NCBI GenBank assembly: GCA_964426415.1
Contig: CAYRQM010000023.1
Coordinates: 1 to 29,904, forward strand
Source: UBA3792 sp964426415
Lineage (GTDB): Bacteria > Bacillota > Clostridia > Christensenellales > CAG-138
DNA: 29,904 nucleotides
Reading direction: 5' to 3'
The notes below the pieces were generated by a model. That model did no database searches. It was given only the letters and a program-made list of their open reading frames with translations, and was not told the origin of the DNA. The position numbers were made by a program, and so were the translations under genes. Shown here piece after piece: positions 22,897 through 29,904 of this stretch. Within the stretch, counting starts at the first letter, position 1, and every line of letters starts with the position of its first letter.

Positions 22897-24017
22897 TTCA
22901 GAACGCATTTGGTCTCATCTTCACGGGTGAAGCAAATCCCCGTCTCAAAGAGCTTTCTTTGTCCCGTTCCGTGGCAGCCGTCCCGTTTGGCGGCCGCTAT
23001 CGCTGCATCGACTTCATTTTGTCCGCTCTGGTCAATTCGGGCGTGCGCAACGTGGGGCTCATCATGCAAAAGAATTACCACTCCCTCATGGATCACCTTG
23101 GCAGCGGCAAGGAGTGGGACTTAAACCGCAAGCGTGACGGCCTGTTCATTTTGCCGCCGTTTCTCACCAAGGACAACACGGGCGTGTACCGCGGCGACAT
23201 CGACGCGTTCCATTCCGTCATGACCTACGTCCGCAGGAGCAGCCAACGCTACATCATCCTGTCGGGCAGCCACACCATCTTCAACACCACGTTCCAAGAC
23301 CTTTTGGCGCAGCATGTGAACAGCGGCGCCGACATCACCATGATGTACAATGTGGACAGCCACTTCGACGCCGACGACCAAAACCGCGATTTGCGGCTGG
23401 TGTTCGACGAAACGGGGCGCGTCTCCGAATTCGAATGGAACCCGTACATTCCGCGCTCCAACAACCGTTCCTGCGAAGTTATCGTCATGGACAAACAGCT
23501 GTTCGAGCATTTGGTTGAAGAAGCCTTTGCGCGCGGCGACAGCGATTTTACACGCGACATTTTGCAAAAGAAATGCTCTACTTTGCAGATTCGCGGGTGG
23601 GAATACAAGGGCTATGTAGCGCGGCTCGATTCCATCAACACCTTTTTCCGCCACAGCATGGAGCTTTTGAGCGCGCCCGAAGCGGCGGATCTTCACAACA
23701 CCGATCACCCGATCTACACCAAGGTCAAGGATGAACCTTCCGCCAAGTATGGCGAGGATGCGGTGGCGTCCAACTGCGTGCTGGCGGACGGCTGCAGCAT
23801 TCGCGGGCATGTGTCCGACTCGGTTCTGTTCCGCGGCGTGACGGTGGCGGACGGCGCCGTTGTCAAGAACAGCGTCATCATGCAGGGCTGCCACATCGAG
23901 GCAAACGCCGTATTGGATCATGTGATTTTGGACAAGAATGTCACCATCACCGAGGGGCGCACCCTCACCGGCTACGAGGGCTTGCCGCTGGTCATCAAAA
24001 AGAATCAAATCATTTAA
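22893..24017 (+). CDS. glgD: GlgD subunit of glucose-1-phosphate adenylyltransferase
   Basis: 374 residues, a GlgC paralogue found in Firmicutes that is known to be non-catalytic but to activate GlgC in a mixed tetramer. The N-terminus (FTGEANPRLKELSLSRSVAA) has no GGxGxRL loop, in line with lost catalysis, while VPFGGRYRCIDFILS and GSHTIFNT keep the fold. The C-terminal end has the hexapeptide beta-helix (SDSVLFRGVTVADGAVVKNS). The ATG overlaps the glgC stop, with AAGGAGG 6 nt before it. It precedes glgA by 11 nt. Confidence 0.95.
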   Translation: MIQNAFGLIFTGEANPRLKELSLSRSVAAVPFGGRYRCIDFILSALVNSGVRNVGLIMQKNYHSLMDHLGSGKEWDLNRKRDGLFILPPFLTKDNTGVYRGDIDAFHSVMTYVRRSSQRYIILSGSHTIFNTTFQDLLAQHVNSGADITMMYNVDSHFDADDQNRDLRLVFDETGRVSEFEWNPYIPRSNNRSCEVIVMDKQLFEHLVEEAFARGDSDFTRDILQKKCSTLQIRGWEYKGYVARLDSINTFFRHSMELLSAPEAADLHNTDHPIYTKVKDEPSAKYGEDAVASNCVLADGCSIRGHVSDSVLFRGVTVADGAVVKNSVIMQGCHIEANAVLDHVILDKNVTITEGRTLTGYEGLPLVIKKNQII

Positions 24018-24028
24018 GGAGCGCCGCT

Positions 24029-25687
24029 ATGAAAGTTCTGTTCTGTGCAAGCGAATGTGTCCCGTTCGTCAAGACGGGCGGGCTTGCCGACGTCGTCGGT
24101 TCGCTGCCCAAAGCGCTGCTTGCGTCGGACGTAGACGTCCGCGTCGTGCTGCCCAAATATCGGCAGATCGACTACTACTACGTTTCCCAAATGGAGCACG
24201 TCGCGCATTTCAACCTGCAATTCGGCAGCTACCGCGTCTTTTGCGGCGTCGATACGCTGCTGTTGGATGGGGTGCGCTTCTACTTCATCGACAACCTTGC
24301 CATGTTTGGCGGCGATCAAATCTACACGGGCGACGAGCAAGAGGGTTTCCGCTTCGCGTTCTTCTGCCGCGCCGTCTTGGAAATGCTGCCCTACATCGAC
24401 TTTTATCCCGACGTGCTGCACTGCCACGACTGGCAAACGGGGCTGATTCCCGTGCTGCTGCATGAGCAATACCACAGCATTGCGCCGTATGCCGCGATCC
24501 AAACGGTGTTCACCATTCACAATTTGCGGTTCCAAGGTCTGTTCGATTGGACGCGCATCAATTCCGTGCTGGGTCTGAACGAGGGCTATTTCAGCCCCGA
24601 CAATCTCGAATTCTACGGACTGCTTTCCTTTATGAAGGGCGGGCTGGTGTTTGCCAACCGCATCACCACGGTCAGCCCCACCTACGCCGAGGAAATCCGC
24701 ACGGGCTACTATGGCGAACGATTGGACGGGCTGCTGCGGGCGCGGCAAGGCGTCCTTTCGGGCATTCTCAACGGCATTGACGCCGTTTCCTACGACCCTG
24801 CCACCGACATACAGCTTTGTGAACATTACAGCAGCAAGGCGCTTGCCAACAAAAAGCTGGTCAAGGCGGCCCTGCAAGAGGAATTGGGCTTGGAGAAGCG
24901 CGACGTGCCCATTATCGCGTTGGTGACGCGGCTCACCGCGCAAAAGGGGCTCGATTTGCTCACCTGCGTGCTGAACGATCTCATGCAAATGGACGTGCAG
25001 CTTGCCATTGTGGGCATGGGCGACAAATATTTCCAAGACGTGCTGCGCGATGCGCACTACCGCTATCCAAGCCGCATCGCCATCCGCTACGAGCTGAACG
25101 AAGGCTTGGCGCGCCGCGTATACGGCGGATCCGACCTCTATCTGATGCCGTCGCAGTTCGAGCCGTGCGGGCTTTCGCAAATGATTGCCATGCGCTACGG
25201 CACCATTCCCATCGTGCGCGAAACGGGTGGGCTGAAGGACAGCGTCGTACCCTACAACCAATACACCGACGAGGGCGTGGGCTTCAGCTTCCACAACTAC
25301 AACGCCCACGAAATGCTGGGCGTGCTGCGCACCGCCGTCGATTACTGGTTTGGCGACAAGGCGATGTGGACAAGGCTGCAAAAACGCGCCATGGACGCCG
25401 ATTTCAGCTGGTCTGCTTCGGCAAAGCAATACGATGCGCTGTATCGGGATATGCTGGGCATGCCAAAGCCGTCCCCCCGCGTGCCGCGCAAGCGCACCCC
25501 AAAGGCAGCCCCGTCGGACGTCCCCGCAGCTGCCGAACCGGAAAAGCCCAAGGAGCCAACCCCCAAGGCATCCGAGCCGATAAAAGCCGAAGCGCCAACC
25601 CCCAAGGCAGCCGAGCCGATAAAAGCCGAAGCGCCGACGCCGAAGGCAGCGCCTGCGAAAAAGCCTGCCCCCAAGCGCGCTAAATAG
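24029..25687 (+). CDS. glgA: Glycogen synthase with a Lys/Pro/Ala-rich C-terminal tail
   Basis: 552 residues. It transfers glucose from ADP-glucose to the non-reducing end of glycogen (GT5, GT-B fold). KTGGLADVVGSLPKAL (Lys15) is the ADP-glucose site. HCHDWQTGLIP, TIHNLRFQG and TRLTAQKGLDLL follow, with SQFEPCGLSQMIAMRYG near 375-390 in the second domain. The catalytic enzyme ends near residue 475, the normal length. About 75 extra residues follow, rich in Lys, Pro and Ala, with PTPKASEPIKAEA repeated as a 13-residue unit and a basic end KKPAPKRAK. Such a tail is reminiscent of histone H1-type or linker sequences and is not part of the standard family. The ATG follows AAGGAG. Confidence 0.95.
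   Translation: MKVLFCASECVPFVKTGGLADVVGSLPKALLASDVDVRVVLPKYRQIDYYYVSQMEHVAHFNLQFGSYRVFCGVDTLLLDGVRFYFIDNLAMFGGDQIYTGDEQEGFRFAFFCRAVLEMLPYIDFYPDVLHCHDWQTGLIPVLLHEQYHSIAPYAAIQTVFTIHNLRFQGLFDWTRINSVLGLNEGYFSPDNLEFYGLLSFMKGGLVFANRITTVSPTYAEEIRTGYYGERLDGLLRARQGVLSGILNGIDAVSYDPATDIQLCEHYSSKALANKKLVKAALQEELGLEKRDVPIIALVTRLTAQKGLDLLTCVLNDLMQMDVQLAIVGMGDKYFQDVLRDAHYRYPSRIAIRYELNEGLARRVYGGSDLYLMPSQFEPCGLSQMIAMRYGTIPIVRETGGLKDSVVPYNQYTDEGVGFSFHNYNAHEMLGVLRTAVDYWFGDKAMWTRLQKRAMDADFSWSASAKQYDALYRDMLGMPKPSPRVPRKRTPKAAPSDVPAAAEPEKPKEPTPKASEPIKAEAPTPKAAEPIKAEAPTPKAAPAKKPAPKRAK
25556..25651 (+). repeat. 39-bp tandem repeat in the glgA tail
   Basis: Two 39-bp units (25556-25594, 25595-25633) differ at one position (T/G, Ser/Ala codon) and are followed by an 18-bp partial third unit. 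Each encodes PTPKA(S/A)EPIKAEA. The near identity implies recent expansion. Confidence 0.9.
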
Positions 25688-25704
25688 TTTGCCAATATAG
25701 AAAC

Positions 25705-25736
25705 ACAACGCTCGCTCTTTTTGGGGCGAGCGTTGT
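25705..25736 (+). terminator. Terminator of the glycogen operon
   Basis: ACAACGCTCGC and GCGAGCGTTGT form an 11-bp stem with a 10-nt loop. The following T content (TGCTTGCCTTTT) is weak. Confidence 0.7.
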
Positions 25737-25744
25737 TGCTTGCC

Positions 25745-25845
25745 TTTTGTGCGTAAGCCCATGTGCGCGTTTTTCGGGGAAGGGATGCAAAAGCGCACCA
25801 TGTCATCCTGAGGCTGTGCCGAAGGATCTCGCACGCAAGGATGAA
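25745..25845 (+). repeat. Composite intergenic repeat, copy 3 (no palindromic end)
   Basis: GTGCGCGTTTTTCGGGGAAG, an A-rich spacer, then GTCATCCTGAGGC...GCCGAAGGATCTCG at 25802-25831 and GCAAG. It aligns with the inner part of copy 1 but lacks the GGCGGAT...ATCCGCC end. Confidence 0.65.
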
Positions 25846-25868
25846 TGTATCCCCCAACGCCGTGAGGC

Positions 25869-25938
25869 ATTTCACACGGCAAAGCCATATTTCACTTGCG
25901 AAGCAAATATCACAAATCCCCCAAGGGATTTATTTCAC
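25869..25938 (+). repeat. Array of mini-hairpins separated by ATTTCAC
   Basis: Four ATTTCAC/ATATCAC words (25869, 25889, 25907 and 25932) alternate with three small palindromes: GGC-AAA-GCC (25878-25886), TTGC-GAA-GCAA (25896-25906) and AAATCCC-CCAA-GGGATTT (25914-25931). The palindromes differ in sequence but keep the hairpin, so structure seems to be conserved rather than sequence. Confidence 0.75.
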
Positions 25939-25939
25939 T

Positions 25940-25971
25940 AAAAAAACCACCCCGCGGGGGGGTGGTTTTTT
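25940..25971. terminator. Bidirectional terminator next to the nuclease gene
   Basis: AAAAAACCACCCC pairs with GGGGTGGTTTTTT, with a short GCG-containing loop. The minus strand reads into TTTTTTT, so it can end the nuclease transcript; the + strand ends with TTTTTT. Confidence 0.85.
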
Positions 25972-25983
25972 GGTGTGTTTCGA

Positions 25984-27972
25984 TTAGCCCAACTTGTACA
26001 GATACAGCGGTTTATAGCTGGAGGTGCTGTATGCGCGGAAGTTGGTTTGGTAGATGGAGATGCAGCGCGTCCCGCTTGCCGTCGTCTTGAGGTAGACCGC
26101 GTTGGTCGCCTTCGCGGCGGCGCTGGTCAGATTGAAGTAGTACGAGCTGCTGCTTGCAAGCGTGAAGCCTGCGGTGGAATTGGATGCAATCTGCAGGTAC
26201 TTGCCCGTGGATTCGTTGTAGATGGTGAAGCGATCCGTCGTGGACGTTTCGGTGAACTTCCAGATGATGGAAGCGTCCGGATTGGTGATGGTGTTGTTGG
26301 AAACGGTGACGGACGCGAGGCCTGCATAGCCGCTCGAGACGGTGTTCTTCAATGCGCCCTTATAGCTGCCGTTCACGCCATAGATGACGTAGTACCCGTT
26401 GGTGACCTGCGAAATGTTGGTGACCAGCGTGTAGACATTGCCCGTGGACGCCGTGGGCGCAACTGTCGGGGTTGCCGTGGGCGCTGCCGTTGCCGTCGGC
26501 GCTGCGGTAGCGGTTGCGGTGGGCTTTACGGTTGCCGTTGCGGTGGGCGCGGCGGTGGGCGTTGCGGTGGCGGTGCTGCTGCTCGATTGCTTGTACAGAT
26601 ACAGCGGCTTATAGCTGGAGGTGCTGTATGCGCGGAAGTTGGTTTGGTAGATGGAGATGCAGCGCGTCCCGCTTGCCGTCGTCTTGAGGTAGACCGCGTT
26701 GGTCGCCTTCGCGGCGGCGCTGGTCAGATTGAAGTAGTACGAGCTGCTGCTTGCAAGCGTGAAGCCTGCGGTGGAATTGGATGCAATCTGCAGGTACTTG
26801 CCCGTGGATTCGTTGTAGATGGTGAAGCGATCCGTCGTGGACGTTTCGGTGAACTTCCAGATGATGGAAGCGTCCGGATTGGTGATGGTGTTGTTGGAAA
26901 CGGTGACGGACGCGAGGCCTGCATAGCCGCTCGAGACGGTGTTCTTCAATGCGCCCTTATAGCTGCCGTTCACGCCATAGATGACGTAGTACCCGTTGGT
27001 GACCTGCGAAATGTTGGTGACCAGCGTGTAGACATTGCTGCCCGTGGTCGTGCCGCTTGTGGTGGATGCGGTGGCGGAAGCCGTGGGCGTCGCCGTGGTG
27101 CTGCTGCCGCTGCCGCCGTTGCGCGGGCTGACCAAGTTGGACGGCACGCTTTGTCCCAACACGATAAAGGCGTATTCGGGATAGTCGATGAAGACGTTGC
27201 GGTTGCCCTCGATGGACTGGATGATGTCGTTGCGGGACATCTCCCAGTTGTCAACAGGATCAAGCTGCATCCAATCCAGCAGGACGCTGGTGCTTTGGAT
27301 GACGTCGGTCAGGTTGGTTTCGCCCCAGCGAACGTACACATACATGAGGATACGCGCAACGTCGCCCTTGACGGAATCGACCGGCTCATAATAGGTGCTG
27401 CTGTATGCGCCCGCCACCGAACCGGTGGAGCTGCGCTTGACGGTGGTGCCGCCCGTTACGTTGCCGAAGGGCTTGTTGTTGCGGGTACTGTTGACCACGG
27501 GGTCGGCAGGACGCAGATGGTGCAGGTCGCCGCCCGCGTTGCTGGTGGTAAAGGTGCCCAGCGACTGCGGCCAAACGTGTTCACGATTCCAAGTGGAGCC
27601 GCTGTCCCAAGTGCCGGAAACGGAATCGTTGCAGTACAGCAACAGAATGTTGCCGCTGTTCGATACATCCGCGTCGGAATACTTGGTGTAGGTGCGAATC
27701 TCGTCGTAGGTGGTGACCTTGGTCTGCGTGTTGGTCATCAGCGTCTTGAGATTGGTCTTTAAGGTGCTTGCACTTTGCGTGGATAGGGTGGCATAGGTGT
27801 AACTTCCGGTGTAGTAAGCCTTCGCTGCGCTGGACAGCGCCGTGCAGACGGTACCGCGGGCGCCCGAATTGTACGAGGTCGCCTCCGCGGACTGCGGTGC
27901 CAGCATGATGACGCTGACGAACAACATGACGAACGTCAACACCCATGCCAATAGCTTTCTTCCTTTAAACAT
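25984..27972 (-). CDS. Secreted endonuclease I-type nuclease with two C-terminal repeat modules
   Basis: 662 residues from the ATG at 27972. The signal peptide MFKGRKLLAWVLTF... ends at SAEA (residue 31). The catalytic domain (about 35-290) is of the endonuclease I (His-Me finger) type: NREHVWPQS with His132, GGDLHHLRPAD with His151/152 and NSTRNNKPFGNV. A Thr/Ser/Ala/Pro linker leads to module 1 (312-461), a second linker rich in TATAAPTA, and module 2 (511-660), each starting near NVYTLVTNISQV and ending FRAYSTSSYKPLYLYK. The modules look all-beta and resemble domains found behind other secreted nucleases; binding function is not known. An upstream in-frame ATG at 28005 also has a ribosome site, but the signal peptide fits the later start. 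A TATAAT lies at 28029-28024. Confidence 0.9.
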   Translation of the reverse strand: MFKGRKLLAWVLTFVMLFVSVIMLAPQSAEATSYNSGARGTVCTALSSAAKAYYTGSYTYATLSTQSASTLKTNLKTLMTNTQTKVTTYDEIRTYTKYSDADVSNSGNILLLYCNDSVSGTWDSGSTWNREHVWPQSLGTFTTSNAGGDLHHLRPADPVVNSTRNNKPFGNVTGGTTVKRSSTGSVAGAYSSTYYEPVDSVKGDVARILMYVYVRWGETNLTDVIQSTSVLLDWMQLDPVDNWEMSRNDIIQSIEGNRNVFIDYPEYAFIVLGQSVPSNLVSPRNGGSGSSTTATPTASATASTTSGTTTGSNVYTLVTNISQVTNGYYVIYGVNGSYKGALKNTVSSGYAGLASVTVSNNTITNPDASIIWKFTETSTTDRFTIYNESTGKYLQIASNSTAGFTLASSSSYYFNLTSAAAKATNAVYLKTTASGTRCISIYQTNFRAYSTSSYKPLYLYKQSSSSTATATPTAAPTATATVKPTATATAAPTATAAPTATPTVAPTASTGNVYTLVTNISQVTNGYYVIYGVNGSYKGALKNTVSSGYAGLASVTVSNNTITNPDASIIWKFTETSTTDRFTIYNESTGKYLQIASNSTAGFTLASSSSYYFNLTSAAAKATNAVYLKTTASGTRCISIYQTNFRAYSTSSYKPLYLYKLG
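25993..26441 (-). repeat. Duplicated nuclease module, distal copy
   Basis: This 449-bp segment matches 26590-27038 at 448 positions (only 26011 T versus 26608 C differs, as read by eye). The offset is 597 bp. Confidence 0.95.
26590..27038 (-). repeat. Duplicated nuclease module, proximal copy
   Basis: Partner of 25993-26441. Identity includes third codon positions, so the copies arose recently or are kept alike by gene conversion; a short-read assembly artefact also has to be considered. Confidence 0.95.
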
Positions 27973-28162
27973 CGTTTTTTTCCTTCCCCTATATTGCGAG
28001 AACATATGCGCTCCCTATGTATAATTATAAAATGTGAATCTGAAATATAACTGAAAACATGTAAGAAATTTTTGGAAAATCTGTGTTTTTTTCGGACAAA
28101 TGCGGGCGGGCACGGACGCGAATCGTCTCGCCGCTGTATTTCTTATAATCATACGAAATAGC

Positions 28163-28191
28163 AAAAAAAGAGCAGGGGCGATTTCCCCTGC
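28163..28191 (-). terminator. Terminator of the DUF1540-like gene
   Basis: On the minus strand GCAGGGG, loop AAATCG, CCCCTGC, then TC and seven T. Confidence 0.9.
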
Positions 28192-28204
28192 AAGGACGCG
28201 TGCC

Positions 28205-28375
28205 TCAGTTTTTGCAGCAGTAGGAGCCGCAGAGGCTTTCGTTTTGCTCGCCGGAATGGCAGTTGCACGCAGGGCGAACGAGGATGGTTTCCAGATCGCA
28301 TTCACAGCCGCGTTTGTTGTGGCAGCAGCTTGTGACCTCACAGCCGACGGTTTGCTTTCCGCAATGGTTTTCCAT
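28205..28375 (-). CDS. Small Cys-rich protein, DUF1540-like
   Basis: 56 residues with 11 Cys and 3 His. The pattern VGCEVTSCCHNKRGCECDLETI matches the DUF1540 layout (C-x-V-x-x-C-x-x-N-x4-C-x-A/C-x-x-I), and a second Cys cluster ends the protein (GSYCCKN). It probably binds metal ions; DUF1540 proteins are widespread in spore-forming Clostridia. The ATG at 28375 follows GGAGGG at 6 nt and a strong terminator lies directly downstream, so the gene is real although short. Longer frames that start further upstream run through repeat sequence and lack a ribosome site. Confidence 0.85.
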   Translation of the reverse strand: MENHCGKQTVGCEVTSCCHNKRGCECDLETILVRPACNCHSGEQNESLCGSYCCKN

Positions 28376-28722
28376 GGGGATCCCTCCTTGTTTAGATTGG
28401 GCGTTTCCGCCTTGGTGTAGTATGCACCGCGCAAGGTGGGGATATACAGGTGGGGTTTCGCAGCATTTGCGGGAATACCCGTGTACACGATTTGAGGGAG
28501 AAGGAGAGCAAAACGCGCCCTCAGAATGACCGCGCGGCTCAGTGTTGCTTGCGTGTACAAGCCGCCATCCTAGCTTGAAGCTTGTAAACGGAAGTAACAC
28601 CACACCACGGGGTCATTCTGAGGCACGAAGTGCCGAAGAATCTGTTTGATTCGTTCGTTCGAGATCCTTCGGCGCAGCCTCAGGATGACAGGAAGGCGAT
28701 ATTGTCATGCGTCTCCCGTTCG
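28376..28722. other. Intergenic stretch made of repeats
   Basis: No gene seen. It carries TTGCGGGAATACCCGTGTAC at 28468-28487 (related to 16401-16427 in reverse and to 16221-16239), CAGAATGACCGCGCGGC and GTTGCTTGCGTGTACAAG at 28522-28561 (related to 15774-15812), and the inverted pair at 28612-28689. Confidence 0.6.
28612..28689. repeat. Inverted pair of the GTCATCCTGAGGC motif
   Basis: The left half GTCATTCTGAGGC...GCCGAAGAATCTG (28612-28643) faces the right half GAGATCCTTCGGC...GCCTCAGGATGAC (28661-28689). Together they can form a long cruciform or hairpin, unlike the single-copy instances at 14695 and 25802. Confidence 0.75.
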
Positions 28723-29637
28723 CTAATCTTCCGGGAAATCGGAAAGGTAGTAGTCCGGTTCGGCGACCTTGTCCTGCGGGTGGGATTCCGACGCTTTGAC
28801 GTCGGCGGTTTTGACGTTGCCGTCCCGATCTTCGCCCACCCAAGCGCGGGTTTCGTTGGGCCATGTGGTGGAGCTGTGGTGCTTTTGGCGGCGGTGACGG
28901 TGGCGCCGCTTTTTGACGCCCAGCGCGATGAGCAGGATGGTGAACACAAGCACCAACACCACGGCGGCGGCAATCAGGGCGATGCCCGTGTTGCCCAAGG
29001 TGGCGGTGCTGCAATTGGCGATGGAGACGGAGGAACAGCCCAAAATGCCCGCATCGGACGGTGCGGCGGCGGGCTCCATTTCGGCGATGGTGAAGGCGAC
29101 GCTGCATTTGGAAATTTCGTCGTCGTAGCCGTTCAGCTTGGCGGTCAGGTCGTCGATGACATTCACGTCGGGATGGGTGCGCGCATTCTCGGCTTCCAGC
29201 GCCTGCACCACGTCGGCATAGTCTGCAACGACGCGGGAATAGTCGTTGTCGATGCGAAACGAAGCGCCCATAGTACGCAGCACATCCAAGAATGCGTCGT
29301 ATTCGGCGATGGGAATTTCGGCGGTGATTTCGCGGCGGTGGAGCGCGGCGGTATCGTTCTCGCTGACCTCATTGTCCTTTTGCAGCAGGGTGACGCCTTG
29401 GTGCGCGGTCAAAAGCTGTTCTGCCTTGGTGAGCCAAAGCGCGTAATCGGTGGTGCGGACGGACACGTCCAAGGAATAGACGATGGCGCTGGCGCCCGTC
29501 ACCGTGCCGTAGGTGACCAAAATAGTGGGATCGGGCGTGGGCGTGACCGCGACATCGGCAACCGCAACAGAGCCAACCGTGCTCAAAAACAGCAAGCACA
29601 GCAAATATGCAAGGATTTTAGACTTGTGCAATCTCAC
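28723..29637 (-). CDS. DUF4349-like exported protein with C-terminal membrane anchor
   Basis: 304 residues from a GTG at 29637, preceded by a run of six G at 7 nt. The frame is open further 5' but has no ribosome site. The order is: signal peptide or N-terminal helix (HKSKILAYLLCLLFLSTVGS), short TPTPDPT linker, an extracytoplasmic domain (about 40-190) with ALHRREITAEIPIAEYDAFL and YSRVVADYADVVQALEAENA, which follow the DUF4349 pattern, a transmembrane helix (about 215-240), and a cytoplasmic tail that begins KKRRHRHRRQKHH and ends acidic. DUF4349 domains occur in membrane proteins of unknown role; this one lacks the long coiled coil seen in some members. The assignment is by pattern, not by search. 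Confidence 0.7.
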   Translation of the reverse strand: MRLHKSKILAYLLCLLFLSTVGSVAVADVAVTPTPDPTILVTYGTVTGASAIVYSLDVSVRTTDYALWLTKAEQLLTAHQGVTLLQKDNEVSENDTAALHRREITAEIPIAEYDAFLDVLRTMGASFRIDNDYSRVVADYADVVQALEAENARTHPDVNVIDDLTAKLNGYDDEISKCSVAFTIAEMEPAAAPSDAGILGCSSVSIANCSTATLGNTGIALIAAAVVLVLVFTILLIALGVKKRRHRHRRQKHHSSTTWPNETRAWVGEDRDGNVKTADVKASESHPQDKVAEPDYYLSDFPED

Positions 29638-29792
29638 CCGCTGACCCCCCAAAATCGAGATAAGTTTACCATAGTATTTTGAAATGCACAACCTTTTTCG
29701 ATTCCAAAAGCCCGAAATGTGAAAAATTCCGTAGAATCCGCGTCCAAGTTTTGGTTGTACCATTGGGTCAGCGAAAGGCAAGGAGGCAACCG

Positions 29793-29904
29793 ATGCAAAC
29801 GAGGACGACCCAACTGGAGCAAGTGATCGAGGCGTATTTTGCTGCATGTGACGCAACGCGCGAGCGATTCCCATTGAAGAGCGGCGGATTCTCAGAGAGA
29901 CAGA
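29793..29904 (+). CDS. 5' end of a gene that runs off the window
   Basis: The ATG at 29793 follows AAGGAGG at 6 nt and the frame stays open for the remaining 37 codons. The peptide starts MQTRTTQLEQVIEAYFAACD and continues to SGGFSERQ. The pattern of a YFxxCD near the start and a KxGG..ERQ reminds me of small terminase-like phage proteins in Clostridia, but the fragment is too short to assign. It is divergent from the DUF4349-like gene. Confidence 0.6.
   Translation, partial: MQTRTTQLEQVIEAYFAACDATRERFPLKSGGFSERQ

Noticed and set aside
25975..27762. Open frame of 595 codons on the + strand opposite the nuclease gene
   Set aside because: Gly/Arg/Val-rich antisense shadow; the nuclease frame has a signal peptide and the His-Me finger motif.
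28205..28603. Longer start for the DUF1540-like gene
   Set aside because: The upstream codons translate repeat sequence and have no ribosome site, while the ATG at 28375 has GGAGGG.

Overview
The window reads as a chromosomal segment of a GC-rich Clostridia-type Firmicute, probably gut-associated. The evidence is a GlgC/GlgD pair (GlgD is a Firmicute feature), a FakA/FakB fatty-acid kinase operon with PlsX and ACP, strong AAGGAGG-like ribosome binding sites, sigma-A type promoters, a DUF1540-like Cys protein and many Thr/Pro-linker surface proteins. The assignment is inference; there is no rRNA or tRNA here to fix it.

Region 1 (1-7320) concerns acyl groups and lipids. An adenylate-forming acyl ligase and a small membrane protein (+ strand) converge on a tight minus-strand operon fakA - fakB(degV) - GNAT-like acyltransferase - plsX - acpP. 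FakA/FakB make acyl-phosphate, PlsX links acyl-phosphate and acyl-ACP, and ACP is the carrier. Two genes of this operon carry lesions as given: plsX has an in-frame TAA that removes its conserved C-terminal block, and the GNAT gene has a one-base frameshift.

Region 2 (7321-14565) holds two zinc-ribbon membrane proteins, a hypothetical membrane protein, a tiny lipoprotein, a GPH/SLC45-like MFS transporter with a duplicated extracytoplasmic insert, a membrane-anchored glycerophosphodiester phosphodiesterase, a DMT-type transporter and a lipoprotein. The MFS and phosphodiesterase genes are driven by physically overlapping divergent promoters that share an inverted repeat.

Region 3 (14566-16560) is a gene-poor repeat zone: a short inverted-repeat element, an internally deleted IS630-family element inserted at its tip, and about 800 bp of hairpins and direct repeats with no convincing gene.

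Region 4 (16561-19610) encodes two cell-wall proteins on the minus strand: a four-repeat peptidoglycan-binding NlpC/P60 hydrolase and a G5-like/M23 protein whose M23 site has lost histidines. Region 5 (19661-25736) is the glycogen operon glgB-glgC-glgD-glgA; GlgA carries an unusual Lys/Pro/Ala-rich tail with 13-residue repeats.

Region 6 (25737-29904) contains more copies of the intergenic repeats, a mini-hairpin array, a secreted endonuclease I with two near-identical C-terminal modules (448 of 449 bp identical), a DUF1540-like Cys-rich protein, a DUF4349-like membrane protein and the 5' end of a further gene that runs off the window. The most notable points are the damaged acyl-phosphate operon, the overlapping divergent promoters, the duplicated modules in the transporter and the nuclease, the GlgA tail, and a composite intergenic repeat family that recurs through the window.
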